Of a stretch of 20,851 nt of DNA, positions 13,656 through 20,851 are shown piece after piece. Positions within the stretch are counted from its first letter, which is position 1. The number at the start of each line of letters is the position of its first letter. The notes under the pieces are model-generated. The model searched no databases and was not told where the DNA came from. It saw only the letters and a program-made list of their open reading frames with translations. Where the stretch lies: NCBI GenBank assembly GCA_964362365.1, contig CAYIEF010000017.1, positions 1 through 20,851 of the forward strand, given 5' to 3'. Position numbers and translations under genes: made by a program. This DNA is from JACPIL01 sp964362365 (GTDB lineage: Archaea; Nanobdellota; Nanobdellia; Woesearchaeales; GW2011-AR9).

Positions 13656-13731
13656 TTTTCTTTTAGGGAGTATTTTCTTTAAAAATATTCACTACAAAAG
13701 TAATATAAACATTCTTTCCTTCCTTATCAAC

Positions 13732-14613
13732 ATGAAGCACAATATTACTATGACGATTATTTTATTGTCAACTTTTCTTCTTGCCCAATTCATCGGCATC
13801 GCTATTTTATATCAATATATTGATCCGGTCAAAAGCGCAGAAACGGGAAAAACCGAGTTTAAAGATTTGCCAATAGGAGAACGCCCTCCGGTAGAAGAAA
13901 AAATGTCCTTCTTTCCGATCATCGTTGCCATCCTGATTGGAACAGGATTTCTGTTTTTGCTGATGAAGTATAACTTAGCTTGGGTTTTGAAATTCTGGTT
14001 TCTGCTGGCTGCCTTTTTTGCCTTGACTATCGCTTGGGACGCCTTTCTGCCGACTGTTGCTGCATTTGCGCTTGGAGCTATCTTCAGCATCTGGAAAGTA
14101 TTCCGGCCGAATGTGTTTGTGCATAATATTACAGAATTGTTCATCTACGGCGGCTTGGCAGCTATTTTTGTACCTTTGTTCAATCTGTTTTCAGTGATCG
14201 TTTTGCTGTTACTGATCTCTGCCTATGATGCATATGCAGTATGGAAGTCCAAACATATGATTGCCTTAGCGAAGTCGCAAGCGAAAGCAAAGGTATTTGC
14301 TGGGCTGATGCTGCCTTACAAATTGGGAAAAGTAAAGATCGGCAAACCAAGCACAGCTACCGTAAAAATGAAGAAAGTCAGAACCGCCATCCTCGGAGGC
14401 GGGGATATAGGATTTCCCTTGATCTTTGCCGGAGTGGTGTTGAAAGAAATGGGTTTATGGCAGAGCCTGATAATTCCGTTCGGAGCATTGTTAGGATTAG
14501 CAGTGTTATTGTTCAACGGCAAAGAGAATAAATTCTATCCAGCCATGCCCTTTATCTCGGCAGGATGCTTTATTGCGTTAGGAGTGGTATGGTTAATTTT
14601 GTTGTTAGTGTAA
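13732..14613 (+). CDS. Presenilin/signal-peptide-peptidase-like intramembrane aspartyl protease
   Basis: Polytopic membrane protease that cleaves within transmembrane helices (family A22). The 293 residues contain about nine hydrophobic segments and the full catalytic signature: YD at residues 165-166 (ISAYDAY), GxGD at 222-225 (LGGGDIGFP) and the PAL-type motif PAMP at 270-273. Between the two aspartates lies a basic hydrophilic loop (about 171-217). The frame is open back to 13612, but the ATG at 13732 begins a hydrophobic first helix and lies about 28 bases behind a TATA-like AATATAAAC, so the mRNA is probably leaderless. Its likely role is clearing signal-peptide remnants or regulated membrane proteolysis. 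Its stop abuts the stop of the convergent next gene. Confidence 0.9.
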   Translation: MKHNITMTIILLSTFLLAQFIGIAILYQYIDPVKSAETGKTEFKDLPIGERPPVEEKMSFFPIIVAILIGTGFLFLLMKYNLAWVLKFWFLLAAFFALTIAWDAFLPTVAAFALGAIFSIWKVFRPNVFVHNITELFIYGGLAAIFVPLFNLFSVIVLLLLISAYDAYAVWKSKHMIALAKSQAKAKVFAGLMLPYKLGKVKIGKPSTATVKMKKVRTAILGGGDIGFPLIFAGVVLKEMGLWQSLIIPFGALLGLAVLLFNGKENKFYPAMPFISAGCFIALGVVWLILLLV

Positions 14614-15045
14614 TCATTTCAAATAAGGTTTTTGAGGAAGGAATCCTTCGAATCTTCCTTTTCTGTGGACTACAGCAGTAATAGGCATCCCGATCATTTC
14701 ATAATCCCAGTGAGCCGAGGAAGTTCTTTTTAGTGCTTCAAAATCTTCTCGCTTAAGGGTGGGATTAGCATCAACTCCGTATAAGAAAACGCAGACATGA
14801 GTATAATTGTTATCCACCCCCTCCTTTTTACTTGCTAATCCTGGCAGCCAAGCTGGATGAAAACTAACGTCTGCTTTTACATAATCACTAGCATCTCTTA
14901 AATCCGTAATTTCAGCAGGCAAGAACATGCATTCATCCAAGCTTCTAATAAACTTTCTTGGAATTATGATGTTTGAAATAGAAATTATTCTTTTTTCTTC
15001 TTTCTCATTACCACGATATAATTCTTCTAATCGGCCACAAATCAT
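14614..15045 (-). CDS. Unknown 143-aa protein
   Basis: Not recognised. It is a soluble protein beginning MICGRLEELYRGNEKEEKR, with an Ile-rich strand (IISISNIIIPRKF), a hydrophobic strand THVCVFLYGVD in the middle and HWDYEMIGMPITAVVHRKGR near the end. No catalytic motif is certain. GGGGAGGAC a few bases before the ATG is a strong ribosome binding site, and TTTTTAAAG at about 15102-15110 could be its TATA box with a leader of roughly 30 bases. It is convergent with the presenilin homologue; the two stop codons touch (TAA followed by TCA). Confidence 0.75.
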   Translation of the reverse strand: MICGRLEELYRGNEKEEKRIISISNIIIPRKFIRSLDECMFLPAEITDLRDASDYVKADVSFHPAWLPGLASKKEGVDNNYTHVCVFLYGVDANPTLKREDFEALKRTSSAHWDYEMIGMPITAVVHRKGRFEGFLPQKPYLK

Positions 15046-15150
15046 TTTTAGTCCTCCCCAAACATCTAAGAATTAACCTCAAAAAATTTATGTTACCCTC
15101 TCTTTAAAAATATTATGTACTTAGGTTCGTCATCACTTCCCTAATAGAAA

Positions 15151-15174
15151 TATTTAAATATGATTATCATATTT
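15151..15174 (+). promoter_or_regulatory. Promoter and palindromic operator of the AbrB/PIN operon
   Basis: TATTTAAATA (15151-15160) is a TATA-like box about 27 bases before ATG 15183. Overlapping its end is a perfect palindrome, AAATATGAT-T-ATCATATTT (15156-15174), between the TATA box and the start. Binding of the AbrB-type antitoxin here would block initiation, the usual autoregulation of such operons. Confidence 0.6.
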
Positions 15175-15182
15175 GTAGGGGT

Positions 15183-15437
15183 ATGGACTTTGAACTAACT
15201 AAAATAGGGGAACGCGGACAAGTAGTTATACCGCAATCTGTACGTGATCAGATGAGAATTCATAAAGGAGATAAATTCATGATTTTACAGCAAGGAGAGA
15301 CGATTATCTTAAAAAAATTACGTGCTCCCAGCAAAGAAGATTTTGAAAGAATGCTGAAAAAAGCTCATGCTCATGCAGAAAAGCATGGCTTGACAGAAAA
15401 AGATTTAAAAGAAGCACTGAAACAAGCTCGTAAATGA
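15183..15437 (+). CDS. AbrB/MazE-family antitoxin
   Basis: DNA-binding antitoxin of the SpoVT-AbrB swapped-hairpin class. Residues 3-46 show the fold signature: LTKIGERGQVVIPQSVRDQM, GDKFMILQQGETIILKKL. The rest (47-84) is a charged helix likely to bind the toxin. The 84-residue length is typical. The toxin ATG overlaps its end by 4 bases (ATGA), so translation is coupled. The palindrome over the promoter supports autoregulation. The leader is absent or only a few bases. Confidence 0.9.
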   Translation: MDFELTKIGERGQVVIPQSVRDQMRIHKGDKFMILQQGETIILKKLRAPSKEDFERMLKKAHAHAEKHGLTEKDLKEALKQARK

Positions 15438-15832
15438 AAGTTGTTTTAGATACAAATATTTTTGTTTCTGGCATCCATTGGTCTGGTTCGTCAGAAAAGA
15501 TCTTGCGTGCGTGGATGGAAGGAAAGTTTGAACTTGTTTCTTCTTTACCAATTATTAAGGAAGTAATGAGGGTATTGATGAGCTTTAAAATTACCTTAGA
15601 GGCCGATGACCTATCTTGGTGGGAAAGTTTACTTCTTGAAAAATCGTTGATAGTAGTTCCTACAGAAGAAGTTGATATTATTAAGAATGATCCCGATGAT
15701 AATAAGTTTATTGAAGCTGCTTTGGAAGCAAAAGCAGAATTTATCGTAAGCCAAGATAAACATTTATTGTTGGTTAAAGAATATCAAGGAATTAAAATAA
15801 TTCATCCTGAGGATTTTTTGAAGTTGCTATGA
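15434..15832 (+). CDS. PIN-domain toxin (COG1569-like)
   Basis: Predicted ribonuclease toxin of the AbrB/PIN pair. The 132 residues start MKVVLDTNIFVSGIHWSG, carrying the first acidic residue D6. A Glu follows in PIIKEVMRVL, then NDPDDNKFIEAALEAKAEF and VSQDKHLLLVKEYQGIKI with the later acidic residues. This order and the COG1569-type start VLDTN-x-F-VS identify the subfamily. The length is normal and all expected catalytic acids are present, so it is probably active. The gene overlaps the antitoxin by 4 bases and a tiny ORF overlaps its own stop by 4 bases. Confidence 0.9.
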   Translation: MKVVLDTNIFVSGIHWSGSSEKILRAWMEGKFELVSSLPIIKEVMRVLMSFKITLEADDLSWWESLLLEKSLIVVPTEEVDIIKNDPDDNKFIEAALEAKAEFIVSQDKHLLLVKEYQGIKIIHPEDFLKLL

Positions 15833-15888
15833 AGCCTCCATTGGATATGATTAATTTTGTTGTTGATGTGGAAAATAAAAGAAAATAA
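15829..15888 (+). CDS. Possible 19-residue ORF coupled to the toxin gene
   Basis: The ATG overlaps the toxin stop as ATGA and encodes MKPPLDMINFVVDVENKRK. The geometry is that of a translationally coupled gene, the same as at the antitoxin-toxin junction. There is no recognisable domain. It could be the remnant of a third, truncated gene or a genuine microprotein; chance is quite possible at this length. Confidence 0.3.
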   Translation: MKPPLDMINFVVDVENKRK

Positions 15889-15889
15889 A

Positions 15890-16561
15890 CTAATGCTCAC
15901 ACTTGCAATTTAACGTTGCTCCTTGTGTTTCTCCATGGTTAGTGTCAGTATCGTATTGTTCGCACACTTGGTCTAAGTCATTCGATACATCATTAAAAAT
16001 GGTATTAAATTCATTCTCTATCTCTTGCCATGCCAAATCGCAAGCAGTGGCATAATCCATCGCACATTTTGTTTTTGAAGGGATGGTTCGTACTCTGTCT
16101 TCTAAAGTCCTGCCAGCTTCATTGCAACGATCAACATGTCCTTGTTCATGTGTGACTAAATTCCTATAAAACTGATCAAAACAGGGATCACAGCCTTCCC
16201 AGTGTGGTAAAAGTACAGTTGCGTATGTATTGTTTGTTACACCACTGATAGAAGCCCTGCAGCATTTTTCATGCGTATCTGCCGAAGTCGCCTCGGCAAA
16301 TGATCCACTATACTTAACTTCCAGACTGCATTCTCTCTCGCCCGCATACGGTTCTTGTAAGTTATCTGCTGCTTCTTCACAGGTGCTGCCTTCAACGGGA
16401 TAATGGGCAACGGAACCATCTTTTACTGGAGCGCCTCGTTCGCAGTCAAAAGACGCATCTGTTCCACCACTACCCCCATCTGCTGAAGGCGGTTGTAAAT
16501 TATCGCCCCATCGACAACTGAAAACTAATGGTGCCAGATACAATATTTTTTGCAGTTTCAT
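15890..16561 (-). CDS. Secreted or lipid-anchored DUF922-like zinc protease
   Basis: Predicted extracellular metalloprotease. The start MKLQKILYLAPLVFSC is a lipoprotein-like signal (cysteine at residue 16; the Phe at -2 is atypical), followed by a Gly/Ser/Asp linker (residues 20-37). The domain has YPVEGSTCEEAADNL (54-68), the zinc motif HEQGH (138-142, HExxH) and the DUF922 end signature YDTDTNHGETQGA (203-215). About 14 cysteines suggest disulfides in an oxidising exterior. AGGGAGGTC before the ATG (about 16570-16577) is a strong ribosome binding site, with a TATA-like box near 16620-16628. DUF922 proteins are mostly bacterial, so gene transfer is likely. With the trypsin at 17564 it forms a local set of secreted proteases. 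Confidence 0.82.
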   Translation of the reverse strand: MKLQKILYLAPLVFSCRWGDNLQPPSADGGSGGTDASFDCERGAPVKDGSVAHYPVEGSTCEEAADNLQEPYAGERECSLEVKYSGSFAEATSADTHEKCCRASISGVTNNTYATVLLPHWEGCDPCFDQFYRNLVTHEQGHVDRCNEAGRTLEDRVRTIPSKTKCAMDYATACDLAWQEIENEFNTIFNDVSNDLDQVCEQYDTDTNHGETQGATLNCKCEH

Positions 16562-16635
16562 TTTTTTTGACCTCCCTATTTATTATGATTTAGGTGTTAA
16601 ATCTCGCTGGGCATATCTTTCTTTAAAAATCTTTC

Positions 16636-17439
16636 TCAATCAAATCCCTTTACCGGAGAATGATACACCGTTCCACCGGGAGTAATAGATAATCCATCGT
16701 GCGCAGCAATAGTTTGTATACCAGTTGCGCGTTGGATCTCCCGCGCCTGTAAAATAGGATCTGCTTTGAGCATCTGTAATCCGAAATGAGTCAGAATGGC
16801 CATTTTCGGCTTAACATGGTCGATGATGCGGACAGCTGCGTTGACATCTAGATTCATTCCCGTACCGCTTTCGGAGGGGTAAGGGACGTTCAAGATCAAC
16901 AAATCTGTGCCCATCAATTCTTCCAATAATTTTGGTGTCAATTGCGTGTCTCCGGTATAGGCGACAGTTAGTTTTGGGCAGAAGAATTTGAATCCCACTG
17001 CTGAAGGATCAGTATGTTCTGCCGACAAGGCATGGATTTCTACCAATTCCACGCCGACTTTATGATTTTTCTCTACTGGAATTATTTTTTCCACTAAACT
17101 TTGATGGTATTTTGTCAAGAAAGGATGATTCTTTTCTGACGGCTGCAAGACAGATTTGCTGGCCATGACGATGCCTCGGTGTTCTATCCCACCATGGGTC
17201 ATGGCATCAACAACAGCATTGAGATCATTGCAATGATTGATGTGATTATGTGAAACCAGAACAGCGGTGGTATTGTGAAGATTGATGCCATATTCCTTCG
17301 CTTTATTCAATGCGCCAGGACCAGGATCGATATGGAACTGCAAGTCTCCCACCTGTAACACCATGCCTCCAGAAGAGCGCAGTTGCTTGCTGACGACCGC
17401 AGAGCTTCCTGCTGTGCCTAAGAAGATGATTCTTGCCAT
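16636..17439 (-). CDS. Metallo-beta-lactamase-fold protein with Asn in the metal motif
   Basis: Cytoplasmic MBL-fold hydrolase related to the RNase Z/ElaC-like group; substrate unknown. The N-terminus FLGTAGS and the strand LQFHIDPGPG are standard. The metal motif is SHNHINHCNDL, H64-x-H66-x-N68-H69, where the canonical fourth position is Asp (HxHxDH). Later ligands are present: H in LSAEHTDPSA, D in AYTGDTQ and H in LTHFG. Loss of that Asp would change or remove the second metal site and the general base. GGGTGGG lies shortly before the ATG as a ribosome binding site, and a TATA-like CTTTATTAAG at about 17473-17482 gives a short leader. Confidence 0.88.
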   Translation of the reverse strand: MARIIFLGTAGSSAVVSKQLRSSGGMVLQVGDLQFHIDPGPGALNKAKEYGINLHNTTAVLVSHNHINHCNDLNAVVDAMTHGGIEHRGIVMASKSVLQPSEKNHPFLTKYHQSLVEKIIPVEKNHKVGVELVEIHALSAEHTDPSAVGFKFFCPKLTVAYTGDTQLTPKLLEELMGTDLLILNVPYPSESGTGMNLDVNAAVRIIDHVKPKMAILTHFGLQMLKADPILQAREIQRATGIQTIAAHDGLSITPGGTVYHSPVKGFD

Positions 17440-17563
17440 AAACCCACCCTAACCGCTTTTGGACGTTTTTGCTTAATAAAGATTGTGCTAGTAGAGAGGA
17501 GAGGTTATAACTATATATTGACTATAGCAAATTTATTTATATGCTTTACTGGTGTGAATTTTC

Positions 17564-18538
17564 ATGAAGAAATTATTGACTACGCTCTGCACTTCGTTGT
17601 TGGCTGGATGTGCTAACCATGTTTGTGATGCGCCTACTTCTCCAGAGAGAGAACCTTTTGTGGTCAATGGCTACGAGGCCTCCTACCAAGATTTTCCATC
17701 CATTGGCGCGATGGTTTCTCCGGGAGGAACACAGGCGCACTGCACGGTTTCTTTCGTGAAGAATGATCTTGCTCTTACTGCAGCGCATTGCCTTGAGGTG
17801 GGCCTGGTCAGTTTTATTTTATATGGATACGATGAAGAATTCGAGGAGCCATGCGATGAGTCTCTTTATACTATTGTGGCTAGTAAAATGCATCCTGATT
17901 ATAAAGAGTCTAAATATAGCAATAACTGGCGTGATCTTGCTCTTCTGCTGCTGGAAGAAGAAGTTCCCGACGTAGAACCAATTTCCATCTTGCAACCAAG
18001 CGAATTTGAAACTGCGCTGCGGCTTGGAAATATGGTTACTATCGCTGGATATGGAGCATATGGAGAGTATGATTATGTAAGTGGCAGCGGTAAGCTGTAC
18101 GCTGCAGATGTTCCCATCACTGGACATCTTAATGAGTATGAAATTATGCTTGCAGGAGAAGAGCTTACCCAGGGAGATGCCTGTTACGGAGACTCTGGGG
18201 GTCCTGCCTATGTGTATGCTCACGGAAAAGTTCAGCTTACTGGCGTGGCTTCACGGGCGCCTCCGGGCAGCTTCTATAAGTGCGGGGAGGGAACCATTTA
18301 TACTCTTCCCGGCAGGTACGCGGAGTGGATTGAAAATACCTACCAAGAGCTGCGAGAAGAATATCCTTTGAAGAAGCCGATGCCAATTGACCAGGATACG
18401 GAAGCGGTTGCAGTGAACGAAAATTGGCTTTACCCTTCAGGCGGTGCTAGTTGTCAATTTTCTCCGTCTTCGAGTAATGGTTCTTCTTTACTAGGTTTGC
18501 TTCTTGGATTATATGCGCTACGACGGAAGAGGAAGTAA
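17564..18538 (+). CDS. Secreted trypsin-like serine protease with C-terminal membrane anchor
   Basis: Family S1 protease of 324 residues. The signal ends in the lipobox LLAGC (cysteine at 16). The catalytic triad is intact: H75 in LTAAHC, D124 in RDLALL and S211 in GDSGGP. Asp at 205, six residues before the Ser, predicts cleavage after Arg/Lys. VVNGYEA (33-39) resembles the activation site IVGG. After the domain (about 260) comes a linker, Cys297, a Ser/Gly stretch, a short hydrophobic helix (309-318) and the end RRKRK. This is the layout of bacterial MYXO-CTERM-type sorting tails. A TATA-like box at about 17530-17540 precedes the ATG. S1 proteases are rare in archaea; transfer from a predatory bacterium is plausible. 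Confidence 0.9.
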   Translation: MKKLLTTLCTSLLAGCANHVCDAPTSPEREPFVVNGYEASYQDFPSIGAMVSPGGTQAHCTVSFVKNDLALTAAHCLEVGLVSFILYGYDEEFEEPCDESLYTIVASKMHPDYKESKYSNNWRDLALLLLEEEVPDVEPISILQPSEFETALRLGNMVTIAGYGAYGEYDYVSGSGKLYAADVPITGHLNEYEIMLAGEELTQGDACYGDSGGPAYVYAHGKVQLTGVASRAPPGSFYKCGEGTIYTLPGRYAEWIENTYQELREEYPLKKPMPIDQDTEAVAVNENWLYPSGGASCQFSPSSSNGSSLLGLLLGLYALRRKRK

Positions 18539-18540
18539 GC

Positions 18541-18648
18541 ATGCTTATGCGTTCTCCAATTGTTTTTAAAGACATTACTCTAGAAAAATTATGCCGTTTC
18601 TTTGATTTGATTGTGGAAAATCCCGGCAATCCTTTTTTGCAGAAGTAA
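18541..18648 (+). pseudogene. 3' remnant of a paralogue of the adjacent P-loop gene
   Basis: A 35-codon frame ends EKLCRFFDLIVENPGNPFLQK. The P-loop gene at 18694 ends EKLRQNYNLIVENPYLLGKQ, so they share EKL and LIVENP. The following DNA also matches: after the stop and 7-8 bases both have CATAACTTTTATAA. No P-loop or other N-terminal part is present. It is probably the tail of a degraded tandem copy. It lies 2 bases after the trypsin stop, so the duplication was cut at that point. Confidence 0.5.
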
Positions 18649-18656
18649 ATCTATTG

Positions 18657-18670
18657 CATAACTTTTATAA
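18657..18670 (+). promoter_or_regulatory. TATA box of the P-loop gene, duplicated at 19130-19143
   Basis: CATAACTTTTATAA occurs identically at 18657-18670 and 19130-19143. The first copy lies about 27 bases before ATG 18694 and the second about 27 before the thermosome ATG 19167. Both fit leaderless or nearly leaderless mRNAs. The identical pair, each after the same gene end, shows that the promoter was copied with the upstream gene tail. Confidence 0.6.
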
Positions 18671-18693
18671 GGCCATAATATAAAAATGAAAAT

Positions 18694-19122
18694 ATGAATG
18701 TGCCTTTTGTGGAATATGATAAAGGTGTTGAAATTCTTGCTACGCAAGTACTTCTTCATAGAAATGAGAAACCATATCTAGCGACAATAGATGGTTTTAT
18801 GGGCGTAGGAAAAACCAATTTTGCCCTGGATGTCTTATCAGAGGTTTATTTTAACAAACGAGGCGCAGTAGTTAAGGAACATGATCTTGAAAGGGAATTC
18901 TCGCAAGGCATGAGAGAATATTTCCTTATTGAAAATCATGGTGCGTTTAGACCATTAATGAACAGGAGACTGGATTTTTTTTTTGATAAGAAACCTGACC
19001 TACACATCTTGGTTGTGAGCAGTTTTGCTAATATTATCAACTTTCCAACTGAGAAGATAGAAAAGTTGCGGCAAAATTATAATTTAATCGTAGAAAATCC
19101 TTATCTTCTTGGCAAACAGTAA
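18694..19122 (+). CDS. Small P-loop NTPase, nucleoside-kinase-like
   Basis: The 142-residue protein has the Walker A motif IDGFMGVGKTNFA (about residues 32-44; G-x4-GKT) at the end of the first strand. The strand LHILVVSSFANII (about 103-115) is followed by LIVENPYLLGKQ at the C-terminus. The size and the DG-x3-GKT opening recall uridine-kinase-like or P-loop nucleotide kinases, but a clear lid or Walker B is missing. The substrate cannot be named. A TATA-like ACTTTTATAA lies about 27 bases upstream. A degraded copy of its 3' end precedes it. It is followed on the same strand by the thermosome gene, which has its own promoter. Confidence 0.75.
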   Translation: MNVPFVEYDKGVEILATQVLLHRNEKPYLATIDGFMGVGKTNFALDVLSEVYFNKRGAVVKEHDLEREFSQGMREYFLIENHGAFRPLMNRRLDFFFDKKPDLHILVVSSFANIINFPTEKIEKLRQNYNLIVENPYLLGKQ

Positions 19123-19129
19123 TTTCTTC

Positions 19130-19143
19130 CATAACTTTTATAA
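19130..19143 (+). promoter_or_regulatory. TATA box of the thermosome gene
   Basis: CATAACTTTTATAA, continuing into AATAACC, is centred about 27 bases before ATG 19167, giving a leaderless mRNA. It is identical to 18657-18670. Confidence 0.6.
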
Positions 19144-19166
19144 AATAACCTTCTACGAGCAATGCT

Positions 19167-20780
19167 ATGTCCAATAACAATAATTACCAACCGATTTTCA
19201 TCCTGCCGGAAGATACCAAGAGAACCACCGGCAGGGAAGCGCAAAAAAATAACATCGCGGCAGCCAAGGCAGTAGCGCAGACAGTCAGAACTACCCTCGG
19301 ACCTAAAGGGATGGACAAGATGATTGTCGATGCTGCAGGCGATGTGATTGTCACTAATGATGGGGTTACAATTCTTGAAGAGATGCAGATAGAACATCCT
19401 GCAGCCAAGATGGTGGTAGAAATCGCTAAGACCCAGGAGAATGTAGTTGGCGATGGAACGACAACTGCGGTGGTTATTGCTGGTGAATTGTTGAAAAAGG
19501 CAGAGGATTTGCTGGATCAGGAAATTCACCCTACTGTTCTGGCAAAAGGATATCGATTGGCGGAAGTGCAGGCGCAGCGTATCTTGAAACAACTGGGAGA
19601 GAAAGTCTCTCTGGAAAATGAGGGCATTCTCAAGAATATTGCCATTACTGCTATGACGGGGAAAGGTGCGGAAACAAATAAGGAGTTTCTGGCAGAATTG
19701 ATTTTGCAGGCAGTAAAATATGTCGCTTTCCATGGAAAAATTGAGCTTGATGATATTAAGGTTGAAACAATTGTTGGCGAAAGTGTTGAGAGGAGCGAAT
19801 TGGTGCAAGGCTTAGTGCTGGATAAAGAAAAAGTTCATGCTTCCATGCCCCAGCAAATTGAGAATGCAAAAGTTGCTCTGCTGGATGCTTCTTTAGAAAT
19901 AAAAAATACAGAAATTGATGCCAAGATCCAGATCACTGATCCCATGCAGCTGAATATGTTTTTAGATCAGGAAGAGAAAACCTTGCGAAATATGGTGGAA
20001 ACCATTGCTGCAACTGGGGCGACGGTTCTTTTTTGTCAGAAAGGCATCGATGATCTGGCGCAGCATTTCTTAGCTAAAAAAGGAATTTTTGCAGTACGCC
20101 GGGTGAAGAAAAGCGATATGGAAAAATTGTCCAGGGCAACCGGCGGAAAGATAGTCAGCAATTGGAAGGAGTTAACTCCTGTAGATTTAGGCAATGCTGG
20201 CGTAGTTCGGGAAGAAAAAATAAGCGATGAAGAAATGATCTTCGTCGAGAAATGCCATAGTGCGAAAGCAGTTACTCTTTTGGTGCGCGGCGGAACAAGT
20301 CACGTGGTGGAGGAAATCAAACGCGCAGTAACGGATGCGTTAGGAGATATTGCCGCTTCGCTACGTGATGGAGCGGTAGTAGCTGGTGCTGGAGCGACCG
20401 AAATGGCCTTAGCGAAAGAATTGCGAAAGTATGCAGGTACATTACGAGGACGGGAGCAATTAGCAGTGCAGGCATTTGCCGAAGCGATGGAAGTTATTCC
20501 TCGAACATTAGCAGAAAATGCTGGCTTGGATCCGATTGATGTGTTGACTCAATTGCGGGCTGCGCACGATAACGGGCAAGTTAGAGTTGGAGTAAATGTC
20601 TTTACTGGCGGGGTGATGGATGCATGGCAGGAAGGAGTGATTGAACCGTTGAAGGTTAAAACGCTCGCTTTAAGCAGCGCAGCAGAAGTAGCGGAAATGA
20701 TTCTGCGCATTGACGACGTCATTCTTGGCAAAAAGCAAGAACTGCCCTCGCGAACAGGAGCGCAACATTTAGAGATGTAA
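19167..20780 (+). CDS. thsA: Thermosome subunit (group II chaperonin)
   Basis: ATP-driven archaeal chaperonin that folds proteins in a double-ring cage. The 537 residues show all family blocks: TTLGPKGMDKMIVD (about 41-54), VTNDGVTILEEM, GDGTTTAVVIAGELL with the catalytic Asp (about 94-108), ITAMTGKGAE, the apical-domain stretch with LFCQKGIDDLAQHFLAKKGI, RGGTSHVVEEIKRAVTDAL, GAGATEMALAKELR and IPRTLAENAGLDPIDVLTQL. It ends SRTGAQHLEM without the long Gly/Met-rich tail of many thermosomes. The length is normal. An out-of-frame ATG lies 5 bases upstream. The following gene is 27 bases downstream with its own ribosome binding site. Confidence 0.96.
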   Translation: MSNNNNYQPIFILPEDTKRTTGREAQKNNIAAAKAVAQTVRTTLGPKGMDKMIVDAAGDVIVTNDGVTILEEMQIEHPAAKMVVEIAKTQENVVGDGTTTAVVIAGELLKKAEDLLDQEIHPTVLAKGYRLAEVQAQRILKQLGEKVSLENEGILKNIAITAMTGKGAETNKEFLAELILQAVKYVAFHGKIELDDIKVETIVGESVERSELVQGLVLDKEKVHASMPQQIENAKVALLDASLEIKNTEIDAKIQITDPMQLNMFLDQEEKTLRNMVETIAATGATVLFCQKGIDDLAQHFLAKKGIFAVRRVKKSDMEKLSRATGGKIVSNWKELTPVDLGNAGVVREEKISDEEMIFVEKCHSAKAVTLLVRGGTSHVVEEIKRAVTDALGDIAASLRDGAVVAGAGATEMALAKELRKYAGTLRGREQLAVQAFAEAMEVIPRTLAENAGLDPIDVLTQLRAAHDNGQVRVGVNVFTGGVMDAWQEGVIEPLKVKTLALSSAAEVAEMILRIDDVILGKKQELPSRTGAQHLEM

Positions 20781-20807
20781 AATTATTTTAGAAGGAGGTT
20801 TACCAAA

Positions 20808-20851
20808 ATGAGATTTAATGCTCGGCATGAAATGTATATCCCTTACGAACA
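20808..20851 (+). CDS. Start of an unidentified gene, cut by the window edge
   Basis: GAAGGAGG (20791-20798) is a strong ribosome binding site 9 bases before ATG 20808. The frame runs open to the end and encodes MRFNARHEMYIPYE. That is too short to identify. The gene is probably co-transcribed with the thermosome gene, whose stop is 27 bases upstream. Confidence 0.65.
   Translation, partial: MRFNARHEMYIPYE

Noticed and set aside
13612..13731. Longer start of the presenilin-like gene
   Set aside because: It would overlap the divergent oxygenase gene and include the promoter; the ATG at 13732 begins the first membrane helix.

Overview
The window reads as chromosomal DNA of an archaeon. It carries archaeal/eukaryal-type ribosomal proteins (eS19, eL39, eL31, eL33), the RNA-guided pseudouridine synthase Cbf5, a thermosome subunit, a HerA ATPase, a presenilin-type intramembrane protease and an intron-containing tRNA-Leu without encoded CCA. 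Promoters look archaeal: TATA-like boxes lie 23-30 bases before many start codons (probably leaderless mRNAs), while other genes have longer leaders with GGAGG-type ribosome binding sites. Very tight gene packing, overlapping convergent ends, many genes I cannot name and bacterial-looking secreted proteases suggest a DPANN-type archaeon (Woesearchaeota-like). That placement is inference.

Layout. 1-3.1 kb: cbf5, tRNA-Leu(UAA), and a minus-strand operon eS19 - eL39 - unknown 257-aa protein - eL31. 3.2-5.7 kb: two tandem paralogous membrane proteins with helical tails. 5.7-7.3 kb: a calcineurin-like phosphoesterase and eL33. 7.3-10.6 kb: a vapB-type antitoxin gene and a PIN-toxin gene, in the right order and on the same strand, separated by about 2.7 kb. 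That segment is bounded by diverged inverted repeats and carries a double-module Lrp/AsnC-like regulator divergent from two genes of unknown function. 10.7-13.0 kb: an unknown gene and herA. 13.0-15.0 kb: a 2OG-Fe(II) oxygenase-like gene, a presenilin homologue and an unknown gene. 15.1-15.9 kb: an AbrB/PIN toxin-antitoxin operon with a palindromic operator. 15.9-18.5 kb: a secreted DUF922-like metalloprotease, a metallo-beta-lactamase-fold protein with an altered metal motif, and a secreted trypsin with a bacterial-style C-terminal anchor. 18.5-20.85 kb: a pseudogene scrap, a small P-loop protein, the thermosome subunit and the start of one more gene.

The strongest unexplained structure is the inverted-repeat cassette at about 7658-10406. 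Its repeats begin at the stop codons of its two outward-ending genes. They share several ordered exact blocks (10, 9, 7 and 13 bases) over about 140 bases, and reach the 3' end of vapB on one side and the 5' end of vapC on the other. The simplest reading is an undescribed mobile cassette that inserted at the vapB-vapC junction. I see no recognisable transposase in it.

No rRNA, CRISPR array or conventional insertion sequence was seen.
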